A stretch of 64,000 bases of DNA from Luteimonas gilva (GTDB lineage Bacteria > Pseudomonadota > Gammaproteobacteria > Xanthomonadales > Xanthomonadaceae), in NCBI RefSeq assembly GCF_005239095.1, contig NZ_SZUA01000001.1:832848-896847 (forward strand). The letters are read 5' to 3'. This document shows, piece after piece, positions 8,791 through 17,538 of the stretch (the stretch's first letter is position 1; every line of letters starts with the position of its first letter). Below the pieces are notes generated by a model that was not told the DNA's origin, did no database searches, and saw only the letters and a list, made by a program, of their open reading frames with translations. A program made the translations under genes and the position numbers.

Positions 8791-8796
8791 CACAAT
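8791..8796 (+). promoter_or_regulatory. -10-like hexamer for a leaderless start (CACAAT)
   Basis: CACAAT lies six nt before the ATG at 8803, which has no Shine-Dalgarno. Transcription would begin at or next to the ATG. The 15-nt block ACAATCCGGCGATGG is identical at the start of the gene at 14478. Confidence 0.4.
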
Positions 8797-8802
8797 CCGG
8801 CG

Positions 8803-10686
8803 ATGGTCGACACGCCCGCCCCGCCCGCCGCCGCGCCCAAGCGCTCGCGCGAACACCCGAGCCTGCGCGAGCGCTTCGATGCGATGCGCAACTTGCCGCC
8901 GTTCCTCAAGCAGATCTGGGCGACCAGCCCCGCGTTGACCCTGGCCAGCCTGGGTCTGCGCCTGATCCGCGCGCTGATGCCGGTGGTCACGCTGTACATC
9001 GGCAAATTGATCATCGACGAAGTCGTGCGCCTGGTCGGCGCCGGCGTGACTTTCGAAAGCCTGTCCACGGCATGGCAAAGCGGCCAGCTGAGCCATTTGC
9101 TGACGCTGTTGGCGCTGGAATTCGGTTTGGCGATCGCCTCCGACCTGTCCGGCCGGATGGTCGCGTACGCCGATGGGCTGCTCTCCGAACTGTTCACCAA
9201 CGCCACCAGCGTGCGTTTGATGGAGCACGCGGCGACGCTGGATCTGGAGGATTTCGAAGATCCCGACCTGCAGGACAAGCTCGACCGCGCCCGCCGCCAG
9301 ACCATGGGCCGGATGGGCCTGATGAGCCAGTTGTTCAACCAGGCCCAGGACACGATCACCGTGATCAGTTTCGCCGCGGGCCTGCTGGTCTACGCGCCGT
9401 GGCTGATCCTGTTGCTGGCGGTGGCGCTGATTCCGGCCTTCGTCGGCGAAGCGCATTTCAACGCCATGAACTATTCGCTGAACTTCCAGTGGACGCCGGA
9501 GCGGCGCCAGTTGGAATACCTGCGCCAGATGGGCGCCAGCGTGGAAACGGCGAAAGAAGTGAAGATCTTCAATCTCCACACCTTCTTGGTCGAACGCTAT
9601 CGCACGCTTTCCGAAAAATTCTTCAAGGCCAGTCGCGCGCTGGCCCGCCGGCGTGCGTTCTGGGGCACGCTGCTCGCCGCGCTCGGCACGTTCGGCTACT
9701 ACATCGCCTACGCCTACATCGCCTGGCGCACGGTGCGCGGCGATTTCACCATCGGCGACCTCACCTTCCTGGCCGGCAGCTTCCGCCGCTTGCGCCAATT
9801 GCTGGAAAGCCTGCTGATCGGCTTCTCGCAAGTGGCCGGGCAAGCGCTGTATCTGGACGACTTGTTCTCGTTCTTCGACATCGAACCGGAAATCGCTTCG
9901 CCCCCGAATGCCCTGCCGGTGCCGCGGCCGATTACGCGCGGCTTCGTGTTCGAGAACGTCGGCTTCCGCTACCCCGACGCCGAACGCTGGGCGCTGCGCG
10001 GATTGGATTTCGAACTGCGCGCCGGCGAAGTGCTGGCCTTGGTCGGCGAGAACGGTGCCGGCAAGACCACGCTGGTGAAGTTGCTAGCGCGGCTGTACGA
10101 CCCGGACGAAGGCCGCATCCAGCTCGACGGGCGCGACCTGCGCGAATACGACCTGGACGATCTGCGCGCCAACATCGGCGTGATCTTCCAGGATTTCGTC
10201 CGCTACCACCTGAGCGCCGGCGAGAACATCGGCGTGGGCCAGGTCGATGCGATGGACGACCGCGCGCGCATCGAAGCAGCCGCGCGCCGCGCGATGGCCG
10301 ACGAGGTGATCGCCGGCCTGCCGAACGGCTACGACCAGCCGATCGGCCGCCGCTTCAAAAACGGCGTGGATCTGTCCGGCGGCCAATGGCAGAAAATCGC
10401 CATCGCCCGCGCCTACATGCGCGACGCGCAGGTGATGATTTTGGACGAACCGACCGCCGCATTGGACGCGCGCAGCGAATTCGAAGTGTTCCAGAGATTC
10501 AAGGAACTCAGCGACGAACGCACCGCGGTGCTGATTTCGCACCGCTTTTCCAGCGTGCGCATGGCGGACCGCATCCTGGTGCTGGCCGAAGGCCGGCTGG
10601 AGGCGTCCGGCACGCATGCGCAGCTGATGGCGCAAGGCGGGCGGTATGCGGAGTTGTTCGAATTGCAGGCGGCGGGGTATCGCTGA
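8803..10686 (+). CDS. ABC transporter, fused permease and ATPase
   Basis: 627 aa half-transporter of the exporter type. Residues about 30-340 are a membrane domain with several hydrophobic helices. The nucleotide-binding domain has Walker A GENGAGKT (415-422), the Q-loop region IFQDFVRYHLSAGEN, signature LSGGQWQKIA, Walker B VMILDEPTAALD, and the H-loop in LISHRFSS. Two copies would form the active exporter. The substrate is unknown; no peptidase or accessory genes are next to it. ATG 8803 is preferred over GTG 8788 because of the -10-like hexamer six nt before it. Confidence 0.9.
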   Translation: MVDTPAPPAAAPKRSREHPSLRERFDAMRNLPPFLKQIWATSPALTLASLGLRLIRALMPVVTLYIGKLIIDEVVRLVGAGVTFESLSTAWQSGQLSHLLTLLALEFGLAIASDLSGRMVAYADGLLSELFTNATSVRLMEHAATLDLEDFEDPDLQDKLDRARRQTMGRMGLMSQLFNQAQDTITVISFAAGLLVYAPWLILLLAVALIPAFVGEAHFNAMNYSLNFQWTPERRQLEYLRQMGASVETAKEVKIFNLHTFLVERYRTLSEKFFKASRALARRRAFWGTLLAALGTFGYYIAYAYIAWRTVRGDFTIGDLTFLAGSFRRLRQLLESLLIGFSQVAGQALYLDDLFSFFDIEPEIASPPNALPVPRPITRGFVFENVGFRYPDAERWALRGLDFELRAGEVLALVGENGAGKTTLVKLLARLYDPDEGRIQLDGRDLREYDLDDLRANIGVIFQDFVRYHLSAGENIGVGQVDAMDDRARIEAAARRAMADEVIAGLPNGYDQPIGRRFKNGVDLSGGQWQKIAIARAYMRDAQVMILDEPTAALDARSEFEVFQRFKELSDERTAVLISHRFSSVRMADRILVLAEGRLEASGTHAQLMAQGGRYAELFELQAAGYR

Positions 10687-10694
10687 CCCGCATT

Positions 10695-10796
10695 TGTAGA
10701 GCGGAGCTTGCTCCGCTGCTCTGCGCGAGAAAGCAGCGGGGCAAGCCCCGCTCTACAAAGCAAGGGCAAAGCAGCGGAGCAAGCTCCGCTCTACAC
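10695..10796. repeat. Palindromic repeat (TGTAGAGCGGAGC family)
   Basis: One left arm (TGTAGAGCGGAGCTTGCTCC) and two right arms (GGGGCAAGCCCCGCTCTACA and GGAGCAAGCTCCGCTCTACA). It lies between convergent genes. The same family is found at 12243-12411 and 15081-15243, with a TCGAGC variant at 49087-49162. Confidence 0.85.
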
Positions 10797-10804
10797 GAGC
10801 CGCG

Positions 10805-11344
10805 TCAGAAGAGATCGGATTGGCTGGCGGGCAACGAATATTCGAGCCGTCCCTCCACGATCCGTGCCGCCGACGTATACGGATGCGGCTCTTCGCGCCC
10901 CGGCGCCATCAGGTGGATTACCTCCCATCCGCGCGACTTGAAATCGTCCGCGATCAAACCGCGATGGCACTGCCACCACACCGCCTCGGCGCACATCGCC
11001 GCCGTGCGCTCGCGGCGCGCCGTCGCTTCCAGCCTTTCCCGCGCCGCCGCGTACTCGGCGGTCATCATGTAGTCCGCGTAACCGCGGAACCCGTCGTTGC
11101 GCCAGGCCGTATTAGGCGAATCCGGCCGCGCCGGCCGTCGACCGCCTAATTCCGGCAACGGCCAATAGCGGATGCCGGCCTCGGCCAGCGCTGGTCCCAT
11201 CGCTTGTCCGGAAAACTGCGGATGCCGCCGCGACCCGGCGAAGCGCCTGACGTCGGCCAATACCGCGATCCGCGCTTCCTGCAGCATGCCGACGAAAACG
11301 CCCCAATCGCGGGTGGAATGGCCGATGGTCCAAATGGTGTCCAT
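10805..11344 (-). CDS. DUF488 family protein
   Basis: 179 aa. The N-terminus MDTIWTIGHSTRDW and the motif CAEAVWWQCHRGLIADDF are the two hallmarks of DUF488 proteins, cytoplasmic proteins of unknown biochemical function. It is divergent from the fpr gene. A TAACCT hexamer lies six nt before the ATG with no Shine-Dalgarno, so the mRNA may be leaderless. No partner gene is obvious. Confidence 0.85.
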   Translation of the reverse strand: MDTIWTIGHSTRDWGVFVGMLQEARIAVLADVRRFAGSRRHPQFSGQAMGPALAEAGIRYWPLPELGGRRPARPDSPNTAWRNDGFRGYADYMMTAEYAAARERLEATARRERTAAMCAEAVWWQCHRGLIADDFKSRGWEVIHLMAPGREEPHPYTSAARIVEGRLEYSLPASQSDLF

Positions 11345-11375
11345 GGGTCGAGGTTAGACCGGGCGCGGCTCAGAA

Positions 11376-11407
11376 GATGAGAACCGATCTCATCCTTCGG
11401 GTACAAT
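11376..11407 (+). promoter_or_regulatory. fpr promoter with overlapping palindrome
   Basis: TACAAT (11402-11407) is a good -10 hexamer about 30 nt before the fpr ATG. Just upstream, GATGAGA-accga-TCTCATC (11376-11394) is a perfect 7-bp inverted repeat covering the -35 region. That position suits an operator for a dimeric regulator. The regulator is not identified. Confidence 0.4.
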
Positions 11408-11437
11408 GGCCGCAGCTCTCCCATTGCCATCCCCTGC

Positions 11438-12232
11438 ATGTCTTCCGCGTTTGGCACCGAAACGGTGCTGGATGTCCGTCACTGGACGGACGATTACTTC
11501 AGCTTCACCACCACCCGCGACGACGGTTTCCGCTTCGAGAACGGCCAGTTCGTGATGATCGGCCTGGAAGTGGACGGCCGGCCGCTGCTGCGCGCCTATT
11601 CGATCGCCAGCGCGAATTGGGAAGAGCAGCTCGAGTTCTTCAGCATCAAGGTGCCGAACGGCCCGCTGACGTCGCGCCTGAAGGAGATCAAGCCCGGCGA
11701 CAGCGTGCTGATAGGACGCAAACCCACCGGCACCTTGCTGATCCACGATCTGCACCCCGGACGCAATCTTTATCTGCTGGGCACCGGCACCGGCTTGGCG
11801 CCTTGGCTGGCGGTGATCAAGGATCCCGAAACCTACGAGCGCTTCGACAAGATCGTGCTTGCCCACGGCGTGCGCAGCGCGGGCGACTTGGCTTACCGCG
11901 ACTACATCCTCAACGAACTGCCGCGGCACGAATTCTTGGGCGAGCAGATCGCCGCGAAGCTGAAGTACTACCCGGCGGCGACACGCGAGGATTTCGCGTT
12001 CGACGGCCACAGCCGACGCGGCCGCCTGACCGAGCTGCTCGATAGCGGCCGCATGCAGGAGCAGCTCGGGCTCGAGGCTTTGGACGCCGAACACGACCGC
12101 GCGATGATTTGCGGCAGCCCGCAGATGCTCACCGACTTCCGCGCCATCCTGGACGCCCGCGGCTTCGGCGCCGCGCCGCGCATCGGCGTGCCGGGCCAGT
12201 ACGTGTTCGAGCGCGCGTTCGTCGAGAAGTAG
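11438..12232 (+). CDS. fpr: Ferredoxin--NADP+ reductase
   Basis: 264 aa flavoprotein that passes electrons between NADPH and ferredoxin or flavodoxin, used in iron-sulfur supply and oxidative stress response. The FAD-binding motif R52-A-Y-S (PLLRAYSIAS) and the NADP-binding loop LLGTGTGLAPWLAV are both present. The C-terminus ends VFERAFVEK, close to the FVEK end of proteobacterial Fpr. Length is normal. It has its own promoter with a palindrome upstream and is followed by a nested repeat. Confidence 0.93.
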   Translation: MSSAFGTETVLDVRHWTDDYFSFTTTRDDGFRFENGQFVMIGLEVDGRPLLRAYSIASANWEEQLEFFSIKVPNGPLTSRLKEIKPGDSVLIGRKPTGTLLIHDLHPGRNLYLLGTGTGLAPWLAVIKDPETYERFDKIVLAHGVRSAGDLAYRDYILNELPRHEFLGEQIAAKLKYYPAATREDFAFDGHSRRGRLTELLDSGRMQEQLGLEALDAEHDRAMICGSPQMLTDFRAILDARGFGAAPRIGVPGQYVFERAFVEK

Positions 12233-12242
12233 CTTCGGTCCG

Positions 12243-12411
12243 TGTAGAGCGGAGCTTGCTCCGCTGCTCCGGCCTTGGCTCTTCGTAGGAGCGGCTTTAG
12301 CCGCGAGCTCTTTCCTTCATATCGCGGCATTGCTGCGATTTTAGAAAAAAAGCTCGCGGCTAAAGCCGCTCCTACGAAAAGCCGAAGCAGCGGAGCAAGC
12401 TCCGCTCTACA
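12243..12411. repeat. Nested palindromic repeats of two families
   Basis: The outer arms belong to the TGTAGAGCGGAGC family (12243-12270 and 12387-12411). The inner arms are a perfect 25-bp inverted repeat of the GGAGCGGCTTTAGCCGCGAGC family (12285-12309 and 12351-12375). One repeat family therefore sits inside another, in the gap between convergent fpr and glutathione peroxidase genes. Confidence 0.85.
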
Positions 12412-12421
12412 CAAGCCACCA

Positions 12422-12904
12422 TCAAGCCAAAGCGGCTTCGATGTCCTTGGCCAGCGATTCCGGCTTGTCGGTCGGCGCATACCGCTTCAGCACCTTGCCG
12501 TCCCGACCGACCAGGAACTTGGTGAAGTTCCACTTGATCGCATCGATCCCCAGCAAGCCGCCCTTCTCGTCCTTCAGCCACTTCCACAAAGGATGGGCGT
12601 CCCCGCCGTTGACGTCGATCTTGGCGAACATCGGAAAATCCACGTCGTAGGTCAGCGAGCAGAATTCCTTGATCTCCGCCTCGTCGCCCGGCTCTTGATG
12701 GCCGAACTGATCGCAGGGAAAACCGAGCACCACCAGGCCGCGATCCCGGTAATCGCGCCACAGTTTTTCCAGCCCCGCGTACTGCGGCGTGAAGCCGCAT
12801 TGGGAAGCCACGTTGACGATCAGCAGCACCTTGCCGCGATAGTCGGCCAAGGCCCGCGGCTGGCCGTCGATGTCTTTCGCGCTGAAATCGTAAGCGGTGG
12901 TCAT
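12422..12904 (-). CDS. Glutathione peroxidase family protein
   Basis: 160 aa thiol peroxidase that reduces hydroperoxides. The catalytic set is visible: C36 in NVASQCGFTPQY, Q70 in FPCDQFGHQEPG, and W125-N126 in KWNFTKFLVG. The second cysteine C64 is also present. The peroxidatic residue is cysteine, not selenocysteine, and such bacterial forms usually take electrons from thioredoxin. No signal peptide, so probably cytoplasmic. It lies convergent to fpr. Confidence 0.93.
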   Translation of the reverse strand: MTTAYDFSAKDIDGQPRALADYRGKVLLIVNVASQCGFTPQYAGLEKLWRDYRDRGLVVLGFPCDQFGHQEPGDEAEIKEFCSLTYDVDFPMFAKIDVNGGDAHPLWKWLKDEKGGLLGIDAIKWNFTKFLVGRDGKVLKRYAPTDKPESLAKDIEAALA

Positions 12905-12924
12905 GGCAACGGCTCCGATTGAAG

Positions 12925-12960
12925 CCCTCTCACGCTTGCGTGAGAGGGTCGGGTGAGGGT
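12925..12960. repeat. Single palindromic unit (CCCTCTC family)
   Basis: CCCTCTCACGCTTGCGTGAGAGGG followed by GGGTGAGGG. It lies between the divergent glutathione peroxidase and esterase-like genes. Confidence 0.65.
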
Positions 12961-13059
12961 GCGAGATGCAACGAAGTCTACTTCAGCCGTGGAGCCCGGT
13001 CACAAATACGCAATACGCCGCGCCTAACTTGCCGGGTGCCTCCTCCCCCGGAACCGCCC

Positions 13060-14406
13060 ATGCTGCGCACCCTTGCCTGCTGTCTCGCTATCGCCGTTTC
13101 GTCCCAAGCCGTCGCCGCGGATTGGACCCTGGCCGACGTGCTGCCGATCTCGGCGCGCAGCGTCGACCGCGTGCATTCGCGCACGCCCGCGGCGAACGTC
13201 AATCGCCTGGGCTTCTTCTCCGACCTGACTTACGACGCTTCGTCGCGCACCTGGTACGCATTGTCCGACCGCGGCCCGGGCGGCGGCGTGATCGGCTACG
13301 CGACGCGCGTGCAGCAGATGATCGTCCCGATCAACCCGTTCAATGGACAATTGCTCGGCAAGCCGGTCGTGCTGCGTACGATCCTGTTCACCGACAAGAA
13401 CGGCCAGCCGTTCAACGGCTTGAATCCCGCCCTGCTCAACGGCAATCCGGCCACGCTGGGCAACAGCTTCGATCCCGAAGGCCTGGCGCTAGGCCGCAAC
13501 GGCCATCTTTATGTCGCCGACGAATACGGCCCCAGCCTGTACGAATTCGACCGCCGCGGCCGCTTCATCCGCGCGTTCGCGATTCCCGAGAACTTGCGTC
13601 CGCGTCAGGCCGACGGCCAGGCGAACTACAACGACGGGCGCCCGACCATCGTCAACGGCCGCCAGGACAACCGCGGCTTCGAAGGCCTGACTTTCAACGC
13701 TTCCGGCACTCGCCTGTACGGCGTGATGCAGGATCCGCTGGTAAACGAGGGCGCCAACAACGACGGCCGCCGCAGCCGCTGGGTGCGCATCGTCGAATTC
13801 GATCCGGCCACCGGCAAGAGCACCGCCCAGTACGCCTATCCGCTGGAAAGCATCGCCGCCTTGAACGCCATCGATCCGGACACGGCCGACGACTTTTCCG
13901 CGACCAACCAAGGTCGCAGCATCGGCTTGAGCGCGATAACCGCGCTCAGCGACACCGAATTCCTGGTGCTGGAGCGCGACAACCGCGGCGTCGGCGTCGA
14001 AGTCACCGGAACGCCGTTGCACAAGCGCATCTACCGGATCGATCTGCGCGGCGCCAGCGACGTCCAGAACGTGTCGTTCGCGGGCAGCAACGATTTGCCG
14101 GCGGGCATCGTGCCGGTATCCAAGCGGCCCGAGGTGGATCTGCTCGCCGCATTGCATTCGGTCGGCTCGGACATACCCGAGAAGCTCGAGGGCCTGGCCA
14201 TCGGTCCGCGCTTGATCTTCGGCGGGCGCACGGCGCTGGTCGGCAGCGACAACGACTACAGCGTCACCCAAACCGGCGCCGGCGAGCAGTTCGACGTCTG
14301 CGTCAACGCGGACAACACCGCACGCCAGCAGGTGCCGCTGGATAGCCCCTGCCCGGCCGGCACGGACCTGATCCCCGGCTATCTGCTCTCGTTCAAGGTG
14401 CGCTGA
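13060..14406 (+). CDS. Esterase-like activity of phytase family protein (exported)
   Basis: 448 aa from the ATG at 13060, chosen because it begins a good signal peptide (MLRTLACCLAIAVSSQAVAA). The mature part has beta-propeller segments typical of the phytase-like esterase family: YDASSRTWYALSDRGPGG, FDPEGLALGRNGHLYVADEYG, and near the C-terminus KLEGLAIGPRLIFGG. Such proteins are periplasmic or secreted; some hydrolyse phosphate or carboxyl esters, but the substrate here is unknown. It is followed by a strong GC-rich hairpin at 14420-14442. Confidence 0.83.
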   Translation: MLRTLACCLAIAVSSQAVAADWTLADVLPISARSVDRVHSRTPAANVNRLGFFSDLTYDASSRTWYALSDRGPGGGVIGYATRVQQMIVPINPFNGQLLGKPVVLRTILFTDKNGQPFNGLNPALLNGNPATLGNSFDPEGLALGRNGHLYVADEYGPSLYEFDRRGRFIRAFAIPENLRPRQADGQANYNDGRPTIVNGRQDNRGFEGLTFNASGTRLYGVMQDPLVNEGANNDGRRSRWVRIVEFDPATGKSTAQYAYPLESIAALNAIDPDTADDFSATNQGRSIGLSAITALSDTEFLVLERDNRGVGVEVTGTPLHKRIYRIDLRGASDVQNVSFAGSNDLPAGIVPVSKRPEVDLLAALHSVGSDIPEKLEGLAIGPRLIFGGRTALVGSDNDYSVTQTGAGEQFDVCVNADNTARQQVPLDSPCPAGTDLIPGYLLSFKVR

Positions 14407-14419
14407 CGCGCCACCTTCC

Positions 14420-14442
14420 GCCGGCGGCCGCTGGCCGCCGGC
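14420..14442 (+). terminator. GC-rich hairpin after the esterase-like gene
   Basis: GCCGGCGGCC-GCT-GGCCGCCGGC is a perfect 10-bp stem with a 3-nt loop, 14 nt after the stop. No T-run follows, so termination is only possible, not shown. Confidence 0.35.
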
Positions 14443-14465
14443 TTGCGGCCGTCCGGGGCACTGAC

Positions 14466-14471
14466 GACAAT
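14466..14471 (+). promoter_or_regulatory. -10-like hexamer for a leaderless start (GACAAT)
   Basis: GACAAT lies six nt before the ATG at 14478; no Shine-Dalgarno is present. It shares the block ACAATCCGGCGATGG with the ABC transporter start at 8803. Confidence 0.4.
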
Positions 14472-14477
14472 CCGGCG

Positions 14478-15074
14478 ATGGACGCCGCACCCCACCCGGA
14501 TACGCTCGCCAGCCTGTTCCTGCACGTGCGGGTGCTGCTGGGCATGGTGGTGGGCCTGGGGCTGACCCATCTGATCCGGCATTTCGCCCGCATCATCGAC
14601 CGGCCGGTGCGCGAACGCGCTTATTGGGTGCATCTGGTGTGGGCGGTGTCGATGTTCCTGTATCTGCTGCATTTCTGGTGGTGGGAATTCCGCCTGGCCG
14701 GCACGGTGCACTGGACCTTCATGCTCTACCTGTACGTGGCGCTGTACGCGCTGCTGCTGTACCTGCTGTGCGCGATCATCTTTCCCGACAGCCTGGAAGG
14801 CTATGCCGGGTACGAGGAATATTTCTACTCGCGCCGGAAATGGTTCTTTGGCCTGCTGGCGTTGGCCTATGTGGCGGATCTCGGCGACACTTGGATCAAG
14901 GGCCGCGAATATTTCGCCAGTTTCGGCCCGGAACTCGAATTGCGCAGCCTGGTTTATGTGGCGATGTGCTTCATCGCAATCGCCACCGACAGTCGCCGTT
15001 TCCACGCTTTCTTCGCAGTCGCGAGCCTGGTCTATCAGCTGTCCTGGATCGTGCGCCAGTTCGAGACGCTTTGA
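14478..15074 (+). CDS. Hypothetical integral membrane protein
   Basis: 198 aa with about five hydrophobic segments, including VLLGMVVGLGLTHLI, VWAVSMFLYLLHFWWW, a long aromatic segment around 76-98, and FFGLLALAYVADLG. Short charged loops lie between them. It is rich in W, Y and F near the membrane boundaries. I do not recognise a named family and no catalytic motif is seen. The gene stands alone, with its own leaderless-type start and a repeat region after it. Confidence 0.75.
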   Translation: MDAAPHPDTLASLFLHVRVLLGMVVGLGLTHLIRHFARIIDRPVRERAYWVHLVWAVSMFLYLLHFWWWEFRLAGTVHWTFMLYLYVALYALLLYLLCAIIFPDSLEGYAGYEEYFYSRRKWFFGLLALAYVADLGDTWIKGREYFASFGPELELRSLVYVAMCFIAIATDSRRFHAFFAVASLVYQLSWIVRQFETL

Positions 15075-15080
15075 TCCGCT

Positions 15081-15243
15081 TGTGTAGAGCGGAGCTCGCT
15101 CCGCTGCTCTTCTTGCTTCATTTGGCTTTGTAGAGCGGGGCTCGCTCCGCTGCTCTTCGATCTGCGCGGCTAGAAAGCCAAGACAGCGGGGCAAGCCCCG
15201 CTCTACAAAGCAACGGCAGCGGAGCTTGCTCCGCTCTACACAA
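15081..15243. repeat. Nested palindromic repeats (TGTAGAGCGG family, two pairs)
   Basis: Outer arms 15081-15110 and 15216-15243 carry GGAGC; inner arms 15128-15155 and 15184-15208 carry GGGGC. Each inner or outer pair can form its own stem, giving a long cruciform-like structure in the 266-nt gap before the M3 peptidase gene. Confidence 0.85.
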
Positions 15244-15340
15244 GCACGAATGCAGGGCGCCCGCCGTCTATGCCGAAAGTCACGGGAAGCATGCGGCGGC
15301 TTAAGCTAGGCTGGCCCGCACATTCCGGACCGGATCGCCT

Positions 15341-17524
15341 ATGAAACACCCGCTCGCCCTAGCCCTGACCGCCGCCCTGGCCGTCGCCGCCCCCGCCTGC
15401 AGCAAGACCGAAGCCCCCGTGAACGCACCCGCCGCCGCTCCCGCCCCCGCCGCCGAAAGCAATCCCTTCTTCGCCGAAAGCAGCCTGCCGCTGCAGTACC
15501 CCGCCTTCGACAAGATCAAGGACAGCGATTTCGCGCCCGCCTTCGACCGCGGCATGGCCGACGAGCTGAAGGAAGTCGAGGCGATCGCCGACAACCCGGA
15601 AAAACCGACCTTCGACAACACCATCCTGGCGATGGAGAAGTCCGGCCGCATCCTCTACCGCGCCCGCGTCGTGTTCGACAACCTGGTCGGCGCCGACACC
15701 AACGACGTCCGCGACAAGCTGGACGCCGATTACGCGCCGAAATTCGCCGCGCACCGCGACGCGATCCGGCTCAATCCGAAATTGTTCGCGCGCATCCAGG
15801 CCCTGTACGACAGCCGCACGGCGCTCGGTCTGGACGCGCAAGGCGTGCGCTTGGTCGAGCGCTACTACAGCGACTTCGTCCGCGCCGGCGCCAAGCTGTC
15901 CGAAGCCGACAAGACCAAGCTGAAGGCGATGAACGCCGAACTGGCGACGCTGGGCACCCAGTTCAGCCAGAACGTGCTGGCCGAGGTCAACGATTCGGCG
16001 GTGGTCGTCGACACGAAGGAAGAACTCGCCGGCTTGACCGACGAACAGATCGCGTCGGCCGCCGAGGAAGCCAAGAAGCGTAAGCTCGACGGCAAGTACG
16101 TGCTGACCCTACTCAACACCACCGGCCAGCCGCCCGAAGCGCAGCTCACCGTCCGCGCTACGCGCGAGAAGGTGCACAAGGCCTCGGTCGCGCGCGGCAG
16201 CCGCGGCAACAAGTTCGACAACACCGCCATCGTCGCCAAGGTCGTCAAGCTGCGCACCGAGCGCGCGAAGATGATGGGCTATCCGAACTACGCCGCGTTC
16301 GTGCTCGAGGACGAGACCGCGAAGACGCCGGAAGCCGTCAACAAGATGCTCGGCCAGCTGGCGCCGGCCGCGGTGGCCAACGCCAAGAAAGAAGCCGCGG
16401 ATCTGCAAGCGATGATCGACAAGGAACAGGCCGCCAAGGGCGAGCCGGCCTTCCAGTTGCAGCCTTGGGATTGGTCGTTCTACACCGAGAAGGTGCGCAA
16501 GGAAAAGTACGACTTCGACGAATCGCAGTTGAAGCCGTATCTGGAGATGAAGAACGTGCTGGAGAACGGCGTGTTCTTCGCCGCCAATCAGCTCTACGGC
16601 CTGACTTTCAAGCAGCGCACCGACCTGCCCGTCTACCACGACGACGTGCTGGTCTACGACGTGTTCGACGCCGACGGCAAGCAGCTGGCGATCTTCATCG
16701 CCGACATGTACGCGCGTCCGTCCAAGCGCGGCGGCGCCTGGATGAACTCCTACGTCGACCAGAACGAAGTGTTCGGCACCAAGCCGGTGGTCGCCAACCA
16801 CCTCAACATCCCCAAGCCGCCGGCGGGCCAGCCGACGCTGCTGACCTGGGACGAGGTCACCACCATGTTCCACGAGTTCGGCCATGCCCTGCACGGCATG
16901 TTCTCGAACGTGAAATACCCCTATTTCTCCGGCACCAACGTGCCGCGCGACTTCGTCGAGTACCCGTCGCAAGTCAACGAGATGTGGGCCGACTGGCCGG
17001 CGATCCTGGCCAACTACGCCAAGCACTACCAGACCGGCGCGCCGATGCCGAAGGAACTGCTGGACAAGGTGCTGGCCAGCAGCAAGTTCAACCAGGGCTT
17101 CGCCACCACCGAATATCTCGGCGCGGCGATGCTGGACCAGAACTGGCACCAGTTCGCCGATCCGGCGCAGATTCCGGACGCGAAAGGCGTGATGGCCTTC
17201 GAAGCCGCGGCGCTGAAGAAGGACGGCGTCGACTATCCGCCGGTGCCGCCGCGCTACCGCACGCCCTACTTCAGCCACATCATGGGCGGCTACGCGGCCG
17301 GCTACTACGCCTACATCTGGTCGGAAGTGCTGGACGCGAACAGCGTGGAATGGATGAAGCAGCACGGCGGCCTGAGCCGCGCCAACGGCGACCATTTCCG
17401 CAAGACGCTGTTGTCGCAGGGCGGCAGCAAGGATGCGTTGCAACTGTTCCGCGATTTCGCCGGGCACGATCCGAAGATCGAGCCGTTGCTGGAGAAACGC
17501 GGGTTGACGGCGTCGTCGAAGTAA
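15341..17524 (+). CDS. dcp: M3 family peptidyl-dipeptidase (Dcp-like lipoprotein)
   Basis: 727 aa zinc metallopeptidase that removes C-terminal dipeptides from peptides. The HEFGH motif is at residues 511-515 (MFHEFGHALHGMFSN), and the typical M3 segments YPSQVNEMWADW and GGYAAGYYAYIWSEVLD follow. The N-terminus is a signal peptide ending AAPAC (C20), so the protein is probably lipid-anchored and then has an Ala/Pro-rich spacer. This periplasmic form is common in this bacterial group, unlike cytoplasmic E. coli Dcp. A TAAGCT hexamer lies about 33 nt before the start. Confidence 0.92.
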   Translation: MKHPLALALTAALAVAAPACSKTEAPVNAPAAAPAPAAESNPFFAESSLPLQYPAFDKIKDSDFAPAFDRGMADELKEVEAIADNPEKPTFDNTILAMEKSGRILYRARVVFDNLVGADTNDVRDKLDADYAPKFAAHRDAIRLNPKLFARIQALYDSRTALGLDAQGVRLVERYYSDFVRAGAKLSEADKTKLKAMNAELATLGTQFSQNVLAEVNDSAVVVDTKEELAGLTDEQIASAAEEAKKRKLDGKYVLTLLNTTGQPPEAQLTVRATREKVHKASVARGSRGNKFDNTAIVAKVVKLRTERAKMMGYPNYAAFVLEDETAKTPEAVNKMLGQLAPAAVANAKKEAADLQAMIDKEQAAKGEPAFQLQPWDWSFYTEKVRKEKYDFDESQLKPYLEMKNVLENGVFFAANQLYGLTFKQRTDLPVYHDDVLVYDVFDADGKQLAIFIADMYARPSKRGGAWMNSYVDQNEVFGTKPVVANHLNIPKPPAGQPTLLTWDEVTTMFHEFGHALHGMFSNVKYPYFSGTNVPRDFVEYPSQVNEMWADWPAILANYAKHYQTGAPMPKELLDKVLASSKFNQGFATTEYLGAAMLDQNWHQFADPAQIPDAKGVMAFEAAALKKDGVDYPPVPPRYRTPYFSHIMGGYAAGYYAYIWSEVLDANSVEWMKQHGGLSRANGDHFRKTLLSQGGSKDALQLFRDFAGHDPKIEPLLEKRGLTASSK

Positions 17525-17538
17525 TCCGGCACATTGCC

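Noticed and set aside
10695-15243. CRISPR array
   Set aside because: Repeats are palindromic, differ in spacing and come as facing arms between genes; no regular spacers and no cas genes.
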